Part shown: in pieces, positions 1-10,969 of the stretch
Layout of the letters: every line of letters begins with the position of its first letter
Numbering within the stretch: position 1 is the stretch's first letter
Source: Bretschneidera sinensis
Lineage: Eukaryota > Streptophyta > Magnoliopsida > Brassicales > Akaniaceae
Direction of reading: 5' to 3'
Assembly: GCA_023935145.1 (NCBI GenBank)
Contig: CM043697.1
Coordinates: forward strand, 57,612,501-57,676,500
Length of the DNA: 64,000 bases
Position numbers and translations under genes: made by a program
Notes under the pieces: generated by a model
The model's input: only the letters and a program-made list of their open reading frames with translations
Database searches by the model: none
Told to the model about the DNA's origin: nothing

Positions 1-98
1 CACACACACTCAAAGTGATGCACACACATGTGTGCACTTTTTTAACATGCTAAAATTTATTCTTCCAACCTTGTTTAAACCTTAGACAAATATCAACA
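1..98 (-). repeat. 3' LTR of copia element A, partial
   Basis: Bases 1-98 match the outer end of the LTR at about 3345-3442, including the CA-rich tract, the shared ACATGTGTGCAC block and the terminal ATATCAACA. The LTR is cut by the window edge. Confidence 0.85.
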
Positions 99-113
99 AT
101 CTCTACCTTTGTC
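99..113 (-). other. Polypurine tract of copia element A
   Basis: Read on the minus strand this is ACAAAGGTAGAGAT directly before the 3' LTR, the expected place and composition for the plus-strand primer of reverse transcription. Confidence 0.55.
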
Positions 114-295
114 TAAGCGTTTAAACCCGAACCATTGTGCAGAGAACTTCAAGATCCAAACTCATCTTGAGTCATCATTCAACTGACTCCATTCCTAAGA
201 AGTCCAAGGCAATGATTGGACCTTCTTAGAGGTAGAACCTTGGTACCTAAATCTGTAGGACTTTCTTCCGTGGCCTTCTTGTCATCATGAATGCA

Positions 296-724
296 TCATT
301 TCGTACCATTTTTCAGAATGTAATGATACCAAACATCCATATGCTTTGTCCTCTCATGGAACACCGGATTCCTCCACAAGTGCCACACACTTTGGATATC
401 CGAAGACACCACCACCTGCTCTTTTAGGACCATCCACTCATCCAACAACCCTTTGCACCACATAGCCTCCTTTATGGCTTCCATAGCCGCTATGTACTCT
501 ACCCCGGTTGTTAAGAGTGCTACCACCAGCTGCCACTGAGCCTTCAAGTAGCTCAGCAACCACTTCATCCCAAGCCAATGCTTCTTTTTGGGATTACTCA
601 CAAATCTGCTGAGAACACCCATTGCCTGAGAAATGTCGGGTCTAGTGCTCACCCTTATGCATATGACTGGTCCATCCACACTATAGTAAGGGACCTTATC
701 CATTTTCTTCTTCTCCTCATCCAT
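296..724 (-). pseudogene. Copia RNase H domain, shortened
   Basis: The 142-residue frame keeps the C-terminal copia hallmarks: SRFVSNPKKKHW near residue 39, YIAAMEAIKEAMW near residue 78 and NPVFHERTKHMDVWYH near the end. Between the LLSYLK segment and the LVVALLTT segment about 50 residues present in normal copia RNase H are missing without loss of frame, so the internal catalytic region is deleted. It belongs to copia A and lies 3' of the reverse transcriptase scrap. Without that segment the product could not degrade the RNA strand during reverse transcription. Confidence 0.85.
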
Positions 725-847
725 TCCAGGACATCTTTTGCTGGAGAACTTGAAATGACCAGCAAAAGGAATCTACACTGGTTCCCTTTCCCGAATTCTT
801 CTCATCTCAAGGATCTTTTGTGTAAGGCTGAGATCCTTCCTCTCGAA

Positions 848-1090
848 CTACTCACTGAGTTGAGATATAAACCTTTTCATCCTCTTCCTGCTGTACCCAC
901 TTGACAGCATATCATCGACATAGATGAGGATACTCACCATTTTCTCCACCTTGTGTCCAAGTGAGAAAGTTTTTGTGAAATCTATGTCTTTTCTTTGTGT
1001 GAACCCCTTCGCCACCAGCCTAGCCTTGTTCTGGACTTCATCTCCTAGAGGGTACTCTTCTTTGATCTTGTAAGTCCACTTACAATCCAC
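848..1090 (-). pseudogene. Copia reverse transcriptase with central deletion
   Basis: The frame opens with the conserved N-terminal part (WTYKIKEE, then KARLVAKGFTQRKDIDF) and then jumps to LIYVDDML, the active-site YVDD loop. In a normal copia reverse transcriptase these are more than 100 residues apart; here fewer than 30 separate them. An in-frame deletion has therefore removed the palm and fingers region including the first catalytic aspartate. Bases 1091-1590, between this scrap and the integrase, are degenerate linker sequence with stops. Confidence 0.85.
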
Positions 1091-1590
1091 AACTCTCTAT
1101 TTTCTTGGAATGTGCACCAATTCCCAGAAGTTGTTCTTCCTCAAAGAATCCATTTCTTCTTCCGTAGCTAGCTTCCATCTTAGTGAATCCTTACATCCTA
1201 TAGTATCAATGTAAGTTTCTTGTTCACTAATCTCTCCTTCTGTCTAAGGAGCTACTGCATCCACAGCATCCCCAAAACCATATCTTGAAGGTGGTCTGAC
1301 CAGGCTTCTTTCCCTGTCTCTTGTGAGCTGATAGTCCTTCCGACTCCCTGCATTATCCTCTTTCAGTTCAGCCTCCTCATGAGTGTCCTGAGCTTGGCAT
1401 TCATAAATGGGCTCTACCTGGTCGAACCCTCTTGCCTTCCTTGCTCTACCTAAACTGAATTCTCCTTGATGCTATGCTCCAGAAGAACCAAACTGGTTTG
1501 CTCACTAGCCCCTACAGGGTTAGTTTTCTCCAAGTAAGGAAATAACAATTCATTAAAACTAGCATTCCTACTAATTATGAGTTTCAATCC

Positions 1591-2112
1591 TTATTTCTCT
1601 AAGGACCACAACCTATACCCCTTAGCCCCTTCCCCATATCCTAGAAACACACGTTTTCTAGATCCTAGGCTAAGTCTATCATCCTTTTGTTGTGCAAACG
1701 CAGCACACCCAAAAGTCTTAAGGTTGTCCAACTCACAGGGTTTTTCACTCCACATCTCTTCGAGAGTTTTGAGCTCTAAAGCTTTAGAGGGTGATCTATT
1801 AACCAAGTATGCAGTAGTAGACACAACTTCCCCCAAAAGACATTTGGGTAATTCGGATCCATTTAACATGCACCTAACCTTTTCCATAAGGGTCTTATTC
1901 ATCCTCTTAGTAACTCCACTTTGCTGAGGGGTTTCCACAACCGTCCTATGTCTTGGAATCCCATTTAACCTACAAAATTGATCAAGTTCTTGGTTAAAAA
2001 TTTCTAAGCCATTATCGATTCTTATCCCCTTAACTACCTTGCCTATTTGAGTCTCTACCAGCCCTTTCCACACCACTAATTTATTCAAAGTATCTGATTT
2101 ATTTTTAACCAA
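1591..2112 (-). pseudogene. Copia integrase core and C-terminal part, catalytic Glu lost
   Basis: This 173-residue frame carries the second half of a copia integrase: the second catalytic aspartate in RIDNGLEIF, the TPQQSGV segment, AYLVNRSPSKAL, the FGCAAFA segment and the FLGYGEGAKGYRLW end typical of the GKGY-like copia tail. At the place of the third catalytic residue the sequence reads VTKRMN; family members have glutamate where lysine stands here, so the enzyme is dead. The codon is AAG, one G-to-A step from Glu. It directly follows, in order of transcription, the pre-integrase frame at 2119-2475 and is separated from it by a single stop. Confidence 0.9.
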
Positions 2113-2118
2113 ATAAAC

Positions 2119-2475
2119 TCAAACCTTTCTTGAATAATCATCAATTAAAGACAGAAAGTAAATGTTACCTCCCTGTGTTGGTGTCCTTGCTGGTCCCCAA
2201 AGGTCTACATGAATGTAGTCAAGAATGCCCTTAAACTTGTGCACTCCAGTGTTGAAGCTGACCCGGTGTTGCTTCTCAAGAACACAACACTCGCAGAAAT
2301 CAAGTTCCTCTACTTTGTTTCCACCAAGTAGGCCATCCTTGTTGAGAACTTGCAGGCCCTCTTCGCTAATATGTCCTAAGCGAGTGTGCCAAAGGGCTGC
2401 CTCATCCATCTCAGCCATCAAGCTTGCTGCTTGGTCCTTGATCTCCTGTGCAAGCTCCTCCGACTCTGATTCCAC
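2119..2475 (-). pseudogene. Copia pre-integrase and integrase N-terminal part
   Basis: The residues LWHTRLGHISEEGLQVL followed by CECC and KQHRVSF make the HHCC zinc-binding pre-integrase region, and DLWGPARTP holds the first catalytic aspartate. The readable frame starts with GTG exactly at the LTR boundary (2475/2476), so any gag and protease that once preceded it are gone. The bases just inside the LTR (TGGAATCAGAGT on the minus strand) also resemble a decayed tRNA-iMet primer site, so the deletion may have joined the primer site to the integrase region. Confidence 0.88.
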
Positions 2476-3442
2476 TGTTGGAAATCACCTTGACAAGATG
2501 CCTAGGTGGTGATCTTCTAAACACCCAAGTCTAGAATGACTTGTAGAAAGAAATACAGCAATCAAAAGCAAGAAAGAAAATAAGACAAGCGATTTGTTAT
2601 CGAGGTTCGATAATAGCCTACGTCCCCGTGAGTTCCTCTGAACTCTCTGCACTAAATCAATGGTTCTTTACAATCCAGCAACCCTCTTCAAGAAACCTCA
2701 AGTTCTTGAAGAAACCAAGATGAGAAGAAAGAAAGTGATAGAACTATTATAAAAGCTCTCTACCCATTATCTATACTACTTCTCTCTTTACATCCAGCCT
2801 CTCTACAATGAGTCCCTCTTGTATGTCTGTGTCTTTGCACTCTCATACAATTCTCTCATTCACACACATGTCTCACAAGTTAGATTACATCACATTCTTG
2901 TTGAGAATGAAGCTAGGTGACCCTTTATATAGTGCACCAACTTCTTGTCTAATCTTGTGTGTCATTCTCCACCCTTAGATCTTGATGACCAATCAACCAT
3001 GGCCCTCCATCAATCCTAAGTGATGTTGTGCGTTTTAAACTTACATCCATGTAGTTAACAAGAGGCTTAACCAAGTTGAGTATGTGTGACTCAGTGTGCC
3101 TAGCGCCTAGGAACTGAACAAGGGGCGGTGCGGCGCTAGGCAAAGCACCCTTTTCACCACTTGCTGGGCAGTGCGGCGCTGGTGAGGGAGTGGTGCGGCG
3201 CTACCCTCCACCAAGACTTCCTCTTTGCTGGGTGGTATGACGCTGGTGAGGGAGAGGTGCGGCGCACACTGGTGCTGGCCCCCTCACAGCTGTGCGCACT
3301 CTTTTGCCTTGCTGAATAGAGGTGTGCACACACACCCAAAGTGATGCACTCACATGTGTGCACTCTTTTAACATGCTGAAATTTATTCTTCCAACCTTGT
3401 TTAAATCTTAAACCATGTATAAACCTTAGACAAATATCAACA
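2476..3442 (-). repeat. 5' LTR of copia element A (967 bp)
   Basis: Bounded by TGTTGG and CAACA, the short inverted ends of a copia LTR. It matches the solo LTRs at 40047-41004 and 44763-45575 along its length. A minus-strand TATA box (CTATATAAA, 2924-2932) fits the promoter position. The stretch 3110-3330 is locally GC-rich with repeated GCGGCGCT-like words. Confidence 0.88.
2924..2932 (-). promoter_or_regulatory. TATA box of the copia A 5' LTR
   Basis: CTATATAAA on the minus strand. A TATA box is found at the equivalent place in both solo LTR relatives (around 40507-40518 and 45232-45240), which supports it as the LTR core promoter. Confidence 0.6.
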
Positions 3443-3867
3443 ATTTTTGTTTAAAACAAAATTATTTCTATAGCATATTTTAGTAGTCCAAAGCAAAAGA
3501 AAAAATATTGAAGAGATTTCTTAGCTAACTTCAGTATGAATTTTTTAAATTTGGTCATTGTTAAGTCATTAAATGATATAATATTACTTATATGATATCT
3601 ATATTAGGGGTCGGTATAAAAAATAGATTTAATGACAATTATTTAAATTAAAATTTTATACTTGTGAAGAGCTTCTTGATGATGTTTAGAACTTCTTCAA
3701 ATTAGATGGGTATGCACTAACTATAAAAAAAATTCAAGAAAGATCTATACGTGATTTTAGGTTGTGATAAAGGGGATCACGATCAAGAAAGGCATAATAT
3801 CTTGATAGAATATATGAAGAGAAAAATGGTAACTCGTAGCATTAATTATCACTTTGAAGTTCACGAC

Positions 3868-3960
3868 AAGAAACAAAAAGAAGGTTTTTGGACTCTTCGA
3901 GAGAGAAATCTCTAAGAAACAAAAAGAAAGTTTTTGGACACTTCAGAAGAGAAATATCTT
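3868..3960 (+). repeat. Two-copy 46-bp direct repeat
   Basis: Copies at 3868-3913 and 3914-3960 both begin AAGAAACAAAAAGAA and both contain TTTTTGGAC; they differ at a few positions. The surrounding 3443-4210 is AT-rich with no recognisable gene. Confidence 0.75.
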
Positions 3961-4216
3961 GCTTGTCATAACCCATCTAGTGATATGTCCGATCATCATT
4001 CTTCTCGACATTTGTCTTATGAAAAAATTAAAAGTATCAAAGAAATGACTATGTCAGGAGTTCCACCAAGTCAAATCCTTTCTTCACTTAGATAAAAGAG
4101 CGAACCACTTGTGAGTCCCGATGATGAAACTTTGGTCCTGAGACGTCCAAGATAGATAAATGCATTGTGAAGGATAGCGTATATATATAAGTAATAAAAT
4201 TGAGTGTAAGTCGTAA

Positions 4217-4258
4217 AGAACCTTTTGAATCAAGTAGCGTAGTGATTCAAAAGGTTCT
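4217..4258. repeat. Perfect 16-bp inverted repeat with 10-base loop
   Basis: AGAACCTTTTGAATCA (4217-4232) is the exact reverse complement of 4243-4258. No U-tract follows and no element boundary is visible here, so the role is unknown. Confidence 0.85.
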
Positions 4259-4336
4259 CACAAACGCCAAACATGTCTGGTTACAATTCAATTTCATTTT
4301 TTTTATTCATGAAAACTATCTATAAAAATAATTAGA

Positions 4337-4818
4337 TGTCACAGGCTGCAAGCTTAAGTTGCTAACCGTTCGGCCTTAGGCTTGGAAACACCTCCGTGGG
4401 AATGCCTAAGTCAGCCTTCCTCTTGACTACTCAAGAGCACCACCCTCGAATCTAGACCCACTCAAAGAAAATAGCCAACACTAGAGAGAGAATATGAGAC
4501 AAAGCTTGAGAGTTTGCTATTGCATGAATGAAAGAATGAGTGAATTACAAGTGAGGGGGAAGCCCCCTTATATAGGGAGAGCTCCCTTACATCCATGGCT
4601 ATCATCTTGCCATGTGTCACAATCCAATGCAATTCTAAGTGTAGTACAAGTGTACTACAAGTGTAGTACAATAGTATAAGGTACTACTATGTAATGCATG
4701 TGCATTAGAATGATGTACAATACTACCATGTAGTGCATGTGCAATATAAGGTTGTACATTATAATCAAAGGGGCACTAGGAAACCCTCGAACACGCAGTT
4801 CTTACGTGGGTCGTGACA
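4337..4818 (-). repeat. LTR (482 bp) of the TRIM-like T family, minus orientation
   Basis: The ends are TGTCAC and GTGACA. The inner part (about 4350-4410) is the reverse complement of the LTR ends at 39390-39450 and 41005-41060, so it belongs to the same family as the tandem array at 38.9-41.1 kb. A polypurine tract lies at 4819-4830. The 5-base flanks (TTAGA and TTCTC) do not match; that is expected if this is the 3' LTR of a once longer element, and what survives of its internal region would lie at 4831-4950. Confidence 0.75.
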
Positions 4819-4830
4819 TTCTCCCCCACT
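4819..4830 (-). other. Polypurine tract next to the 4337-4818 LTR
   Basis: AGTGGGGGAGAA on the minus strand, directly before TGTCACGACCC. The array copies at 39070-39079 and 39716-39725 have a G-rich tract at the equivalent place. Confidence 0.6.
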
Positions 4831-4950
4831 CAAACCAAACCAAAATAGATTAAACTAAAATGAAATAAGCCAAAACAAGAAGAAAGGATCGAGATGCAAT
4901 CAAGATGCAGTCGATCAGCTAGGCTATAGGGTCATTCCGATCCGACCAGT

Positions 4951-6314
4951 TGTGTCGCCTCGAATTTTTCTTATTTTATCAAAATTGCGTGTTTTGGTCC
5001 AAAAACCCTATACAAGTCTGTGGAGAATCAATTTTCCTATTCCAACATGAAGGTTTTGTCCCCAAGAAAACCTAGTTCTCCCACTCCTATATATACCTCC
5101 AATAGACACCAAAGACAGAAGCTACAGACATAAAGAGAAGCTGAAAACTAGAGTCTTCTAAACCTTAGAGCTTTAGAAAATTTCAGCAACTTTTCTTCTT
5201 TCAAAAATCCCAAATCCTCTACACAAAATCTCAGTTCTACGTATTTTCCATAAACCCTCTCGAAAACACAAACCCTACTTTTCCTACATCACTTCTTGAA
5301 TCAAATTCCAAGTTTCCACTTGCGTTCATTCATCAACGCGCAATTTCCATAATTTGAGAGCAATCCACATCACACGTGGTAAATCGTTTACAATCTTGAA
5401 TTAATAATTTTACATTAATCTCTTTGCAACATGTGAAGAGACTGAATCGCAAATGGTAAATAACTTACTTTTAGTATTTTTTTTTAATCAAGCATTACAA
5501 TGGACTATTTTGAACGGTTGTAGATCTATATGCATGCATATAATTTTATTTTATTGTTTGAATCTTTGTACATCACGTAGAAACATGTTCTAGTTAGGGT
5601 TTGCACTTAAAATTCTCATTTCATATAAATTAGGGTTTTGCATCTTAATTAATTAAAATTATATATCTTAAAGAAATAATATTTTAAAGATTAATTTCAT
5701 GCTTACATGTCATTTAAATTAAGTTTTGCATAATTTCGTATTGATTCAATTTGATTAAAAACTAGAGAAAACAAAATTTTCTATCGAAATTCAAAAAACC
5801 AAGAATCAGTACCAGTGGGGATCAGTTAGCTCCTCAATGGGCTGACCAACCCTATCCAATGTAGGATTAGGTCCTATCTGGACTCGACCGACTGACATGA
5901 CCTCAATTTCTTGTTTCACGATTTTCTACTTCCTTTTTCGATTATTTGCACTTATGCTCTTCTGCACTAACGTGTTTTCTTCTATTATTAGGTAAATTCT
6001 ATTGTTTTATGCTCTCCAATGATATATTTTACCTTTTAAAATTTCTCACATGCATGATTGATGTTTTATTGCTTGGTTGATATAAGCACTACTTGCAAAA
6101 TTGATTGATATAACTACTATTGAGAATGTCTGCATGCTAGTATGTAGTAAAAATAGTTAAATTAATTGTTAAATATATTTCTAAGAACAAGGAGGCTAGG
6201 TTTCGACCTAGATGATAAGGGAAACCTTAAATCTTTTTTCTCTCTTACCCTGATCTCTTGTCTCGAATCTCTCGCAAACCAATGATAAGGAATTTTGGCC
6301 CCCCTTTAAGATCA
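4951..6314 (+). repeat. LTR-like R1 family, copy 1
   Basis: It aligns in segments with 25087-26061 and 27149-28828. The shared landmarks are a TATA box followed by a leader, a TAGGGTTT-rich middle and a 3' block ending in the motif GATTTTGG, CCTTTAAGATCAAATG and ACTCC. It starts TGTGTCGCC, aligned with TGTAGACAC in copy 3. The ACTCC block at the 3' boundary resembles the primer-site region of Tat/Ogre-type gypsy elements; that assignment is inference. No pol coding sequence follows. Confidence 0.6.
5088..5095 (+). promoter_or_regulatory. TATA box of R1 copy 1
   Basis: TATATATA inside CCTATATATACC. Copies 3 and 4 have TATAAATA at the equivalent place (27826 and 58482), each followed by an A/C-rich leader. 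Confidence 0.5.
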
Positions 6315-6315
6315 A

Positions 6316-6633
6316 ATGACGACTCCAAAACTATTTGTCACTAATGTGTCAATCTTTGCAATGAAGGAGCTATTCAAGCAATATAAAATGACTAAATTTG
6401 GTAGGATGCAATTTATATGTACATATCATTTTATGTCTACTATGGGTCTTCCTTATGCACACATGATGATGGGGTGGAAAGATAAGACATTGCCATTAAA
6501 CATAATCCATTCACAATGAAGGATTAACATAAAGAGTTTACTATGTGCTAGTGGTGGTACAAATAATGATGAAGATGAATTTGTAGAGTTGCTCAATGAG
6601 TTTCAAGATAAATACAAAAAATTGACCCATTGC
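6316..6633 (+). pseudogene. Mutator-type transposase SWIM-finger remnant
   Basis: The frame reads VSIFAMKELFKQY, then a C...H segment with STMGLPYAH, then LPLNIIHSQ, a stop, and RINIKSLL. That order fits the C-terminal SWIM zinc-finger part of plant MULE transposases, where the finger normally has cysteine at the position that is tyrosine (TAT) here. Only about 100 codons remain, with one stop, and nothing upstream of 6316 fits the rest of a transposase. The preceding ATG overlaps the R1 boundary and is unlikely to be a real start. Confidence 0.42.
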
Positions 6634-8972
6634 TAAAAAAAAAAAAGCAAGAGAAGAGATTTGTCAACTTTTGAACGCATTATTATTATTATTATTATTT
6701 TTGCTTTTTAAGTCAAATGTTTGAACCCATAAACGCCATCCTTTAGCACCCAAAAAAAAAAAAAAGAAAGAATCAAGCTCTATAAAACAAGATCCTTCAC
6801 AATTTGAGATAGTTGACACAATGTAAAGGTAGTTGATTATGAAGTAAGTGTTATTTTTCTCTTTTTATTGTTACTCTTGTCATGTTTATAATGCTTGTTT
6901 GGTTTACTTTTGCTAAGACTTTCTAGTGTGCTATTTCACTCCATGCATGTGTTTATTTTTTGTGTGTGTGTGTGAAGGCTAATAGTAATGAAGTCATGAA
7001 GATTTTGTTTGTAGGGCTTATACAAATTCCTTTTATGGATTTCTCACATTCTTTGAATATTTGATTTTGCAAGAATTTAACTTTTTTCTCTTTTATATTG
7101 TAAGAAAGTTCCAAGGTTTCTTTGTTATGTGACAATTTTGTAGTTCTTATTAAAAGCAATTAACAAGGTGTGAGAAGAAAGCAAACTTCTATGTTTTGGT
7201 GATCATAAATTCATAGCAAGAACAAATAACAAAAACTCTTCATCACTGTTTTTGTGTTGCATTACCAATAGCTCAATTATGTGTAGCTCATTTCACCTAA
7301 AAAGAGATGAAACTATATATAGTCAACATCTTAATGTATAACTAAAACATGTTATACATGAGTATTAGTTTCCTTAGGTCATTGAGAGGTAAACACACCA
7401 TCCATTAACTCGAAATCAAAATTTTAAACCGGAACTAATTATAGCTAAAAAATGCTCTTTAGTTATCAATTGAATTTATATACAAAATTATTGATAAATA
7501 AGAAATCACTCTTAATAATCTTACGTGCCATGTGTGTGGCAGTAAAGCCACCAGTGGGTCCCGAAAATTGTTGTACAAATAGAAACACGGTTAGGCTTCA
7601 CCAAAAATCCATTTTTCCCTTGAACTCAATGACACAAAGGTATGAGCCTATGTGTATGTATGTATATGTATATATATGTATATGGAAAGTACACCCTTGA
7701 GTACTAAAATATAACTTGATTAAAAAAATGACTCAAAACTGTCGCTAGACGGTCATGATATGGTGTCTCGAAGTTGGTTGCCGAAAAATCATATTTTTAC
7801 CCCAAACTTCAAATGAGATGATTCAAAAGTTACAATGCAGCTTTTGGAGTGAGGCTTCTAACCATGTTAATTTACTCACTAGAAGGTCGCTAAACCGGTA
7901 TCAGAAATGGTTGGAAGTATGGTTGCTCCTACCTTAGGATGCTAAATATAATCTATATTCATGATTAAAGCAAAATAGAAAGAATTAGGACACATTCTTA
8001 CATTGATTTGATTTTTCTTGAGTCAAGGTTTCAGACCCTTCTCCATCTCTCCTAATTCTCTTTCTATGTGAGTTTTAGTCCGCAAAGATGATAGAAATAT
8101 TAGTTAGGGTTTTGTTGCTTTATTTGTTAAAACACCCTCATTATATTAAAATAATACTATTTATCCATTTTTGGGCTTGTAGTGAAATAATGGTAATTTA
8201 ACGGGTTTCAAATCAAATAAATATTATTTATTTTTGGGGGACAAATTTTCAATTGTTATACGGTATCTGTATCTAATGATCATTCTTTATTTTGATCAAA
8301 TTTTTTTTTGGTTCAAAAGAGATCTATTGGGCTTATGAGCTACACAAAAGAACGTAACTTTCTTTAATTCTTTATCCCTTTTAATTTTTTATGTGAGTGT
8401 GGTTTAATCCCTGATATTTTGTGTAATTATAAATGACTACCAACTAGATCAAACTTTAATGAATAATGGGATATCATAGTGATGTACGGAAGAAAAAAAA
8501 TGTAGCTCTTTTAAGTGTATTTACAAAAAACAAAGTCAACTTTTGCCTCTGATGTTCAAGTGAAGGAAGGAAAAAACTCCAACAAGTTATAATTTACAAT
8601 TGAAAAGGTTGTAATTGTGGAAAACTGAGTAGACAGCACAATGTACAAGGGGTAACGCTCATGTAAGCTCGATCGATGTATGCCCATACATTAGAAAAGC
8701 TTGTACAATCTAAGTTGCCCTTTGTAAAAAGTAAAAAAAAAAAAAAAAATAATAATAATAATAATAATAATAATTAAAAATAAAGACATAAGACTTTTGG
8801 TTAGTGATCACTGTCTTTCTTAAAAGAATCTTGAATTTGATTTTCTTTTACATAAAATCAAGACTCTCCTCGATTTAAAAAAATTAAAATGATTTTGGTA
8901 AGACTAATTGGCACTTTTAAAGTGATGAGCTAGTTCCTCACTCCACGGGGCACCGATGTCAGGATGGGGGAC

Positions 8973-9031
<59 letters not shown>

Positions 9032-9289
9032 CAACATGGAGTCAAGCGGGAAATGCGCCTTAGAAAATTGTGATCAAGTTGACGTCATATCCCGTATCCG
9101 TTTGTTTGTAGATCACATCTTATTTTGCACCTCTTTCCACACTCACATTTTAACCAGCCGTGCATGTAAAAAAAATGAAAATAAAAGAGGAATGAAAATG
9201 GGCAAACAAAAGAGAGCAAAGAAATTAAAAGAAAAGGGGGTTTAAAGACCCTCATTCTTTGGCCCAAAATGCCTTATTATCTGTTGATG
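6634..9289. other. AT-rich region without recognisable genes
   Basis: Contains an (ATT)n tract near 6680-6703, alternating TG/TA words around 7650-7690, a poly(A) plus (AAT)n tract at about 8731-8775, and a long (TA)n at 8976-9024. Short open frames here have no recognisable domains. Confidence 0.6.
8976..9024. repeat. (TA)n microsatellite
   Basis: About 24 TA units without interruption, following ACCCC. Confidence 0.95.
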
Positions 9290-10013
9290 TTGAAAATTTA
9301 CCTCCTGGATCCCTACGCATATGAGAGACACGTAAGCTAGAAAGTATCTCGAGATAGTCTTTGGGTAGTGCCCTAGGGGACTCTCCGATGTCTAAGTTAG
9401 TATATGGTTGAAGGAGAGCCCCGAGATACTCTCTGATGCTTAAGTTAGTATAGGGCTAAAGGAGATCAACTGGAGAATATTTAGTGTAAGTTATAAATGT
9501 ATATCTAATGGTGAGAGTTCCCTTGTATAGTGTTGTGGAGCATAGTCCAATTAAGAGAGTGATTTTAGTGTTATGATAAGAATAACATTCATCTTAGATA
9601 AGATTGGAGTTATCCATAGGCTAGATTTGAATAGCAGATTATCCATAAATTAGAGTATTATAGTAGTACTGAGACAATTGTGTGAGATTATCATAATGCC
9701 CTTTAGTGTAAAATTATCGTAATGCCCCTTTCCAAGTGTGGAGATTTGATTGGTTAACTTTTCTAGATTATGGAATTACTTTTTTGCCCTTGAAGGTTGC
9801 CACATGTCGTAATAATATTGGAAAGGGAATTTTCCCCTATATCAGATGCTCCAATGCACTTGAGGAAGTAGGTTGTATAGAGTTTATAGTGTGACTCAGT
9901 CCGGTTAAATGTACTTTGGTACCATGGAGGTTTGAACCCATTTAGGTGGAGATGGAGACTTTGAGAAGACTTGTCAGATTGGTAAACCATCAGAGTTTGG
10001 TAAATAAATATGA
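9290..10013. repeat. Repeat-derived sequence, possibly part of a gypsy LTR
   Basis: Two adjacent units share ctctccgatg/ctctctgatg followed by cttaagttagtata or a near match (about 9380-9465). Words of this kind occur in plant gypsy LTRs, but no LTR ends could be placed, so the assignment is weak. The tract runs directly into the 49-bp array. Confidence 0.35.
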
Positions 10014-10455
10014 GGAGTTATCGTTCAGTCACAATGACTTGGAGTTTAGTGATTGAGTCCGAGGAGTTGATGTTCATTCAAGACGACTCAAAGTTTGGCG
10101 ATGGAGTCCTAGGAGTTAACACTTAATCAAAACGACTCAGAGTTTTGCAATTGAATCCAAGGAGTTGATGTTGAGTCAAAACGACTTAGAGTTTGGCGAT
10201 TGAGTCCAAGGAGTTGATGTTCAATCAAAATGGACTAGGAGTTTGGCAATTGATTCAAAGGAGTTGACGTTCAGTCACAACGACTCAAATTTTGATGATT
10301 GAGTCCAAGGAGTTGACATTCAGTCAAAACTGCTAGAAGTTTGGCGATTGAGTCCGAGGAGTTGATGTTTAGTCACAATGACTTGGAGTTTGACAATTGA
10401 GTTCGATGAGTTAACATTCAGTCAGAACGGCTCAAAGTTTGGCGATGGAGTCGAA
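10014..10455 (+). repeat. 49-bp minisatellite, nine units
   Basis: GGAGTT or a near match recurs at 10014, 10063, 10112, 10161, 10210, 10260, 10309, 10358 and 10407, so the spacing is 49, with one unit of 50. Each unit has GGAGTT, then GTTCAGTCA, ACGACTC, GTTTGGCGATTGAGTCC or close variants. Units differ by several substitutions, so the array is not young. Confidence 0.93.
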
Positions 10456-10566
10456 GTGCTTGGAGTTTGATGGATAAGACCGACTAGAAAGATATGGAGT
10501 CAAACTGCTCGAAGTTTGATGGAGAAGTCTAAGGAGAAAGACATGTAGTCAAACTGCTCGGAGTTT

Positions 10567-10969
10567 GATGGAGAAACTAGACAATGGTAGGAGTAGCTCA
10601 GGGCTATCTCCTCGATATCGATGGAGAAATTAGACCTAGGTCGGAATAGCTTGAGGCTATCTCTTCGGTGTCGATGGAGAAACTGTATCGATGTTGGAAT
10701 AGCTTGGGGCTACCTCCTCAGAGTCGATGGAGAAACTGGATTGAGGTTGTAGTAGCTCGGGGCTACCTCTTCGGAGTTGATAGAGAAACTGAGCTGAAAG
10801 CAAAAGAGCACAAGGCTACCTCCCCGGAGTTGATGGAGAAATTGAGCTAGAGGCGAAGTAGCTCGGGACTACCTCCTCAGAGTTGATGGAAAATTGATCT
10901 GAGGCTGAAGTAGCTCGGGGCTACCTCCTCAGAGCTGATGGAGAAACTGATCTAAGGCCGAAGTAGGTC
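10567..10969 (+). repeat. 53-bp minisatellite, about eight units
   Basis: GATGGAGAAA or a near match recurs at 10567, 10620, 10673, 10726, 10779, 10832, 10885 and 10937, a spacing of 53 with one of 52. Each unit carries AGTAGCTCGGGGCTACCTC, which itself contains the small palindrome TAGCTCGGGGCTA. The array is more GC-rich than its surroundings. Bases 10456-10566 are transitional and share GAGTTTGATGGAGAA with it. Confidence 0.93.

Larger units (their letters stand above)
1..3442 (-). mobile_element. Ty1/copia element A, defective, cut by window edge
   Basis: On the minus strand the order is 5' LTR (2476-3442), pre-integrase, integrase, a reverse transcriptase scrap, an RNase H scrap, a polypurine tract and the start of the 3' LTR (98 down to 1). 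The order integrase before reverse transcriptase is the Ty1/copia order. The internal region is only about 2.4 kb against roughly 4 kb or more for an intact element: gag and protease are missing, because the 5' LTR abuts coding sequence for the pre-integrase domain, and reverse transcriptase and RNase H are shortened. The left LTR continues outside the window, so a target duplication cannot be tested. Confidence 0.88.

Noticed and set aside
10014..10969. Regularly spaced repeats that could suggest a CRISPR array
   Set aside because: The whole 49- or 53-bp unit is repeated, with no unique spacers, and the context is plant transposon DNA.
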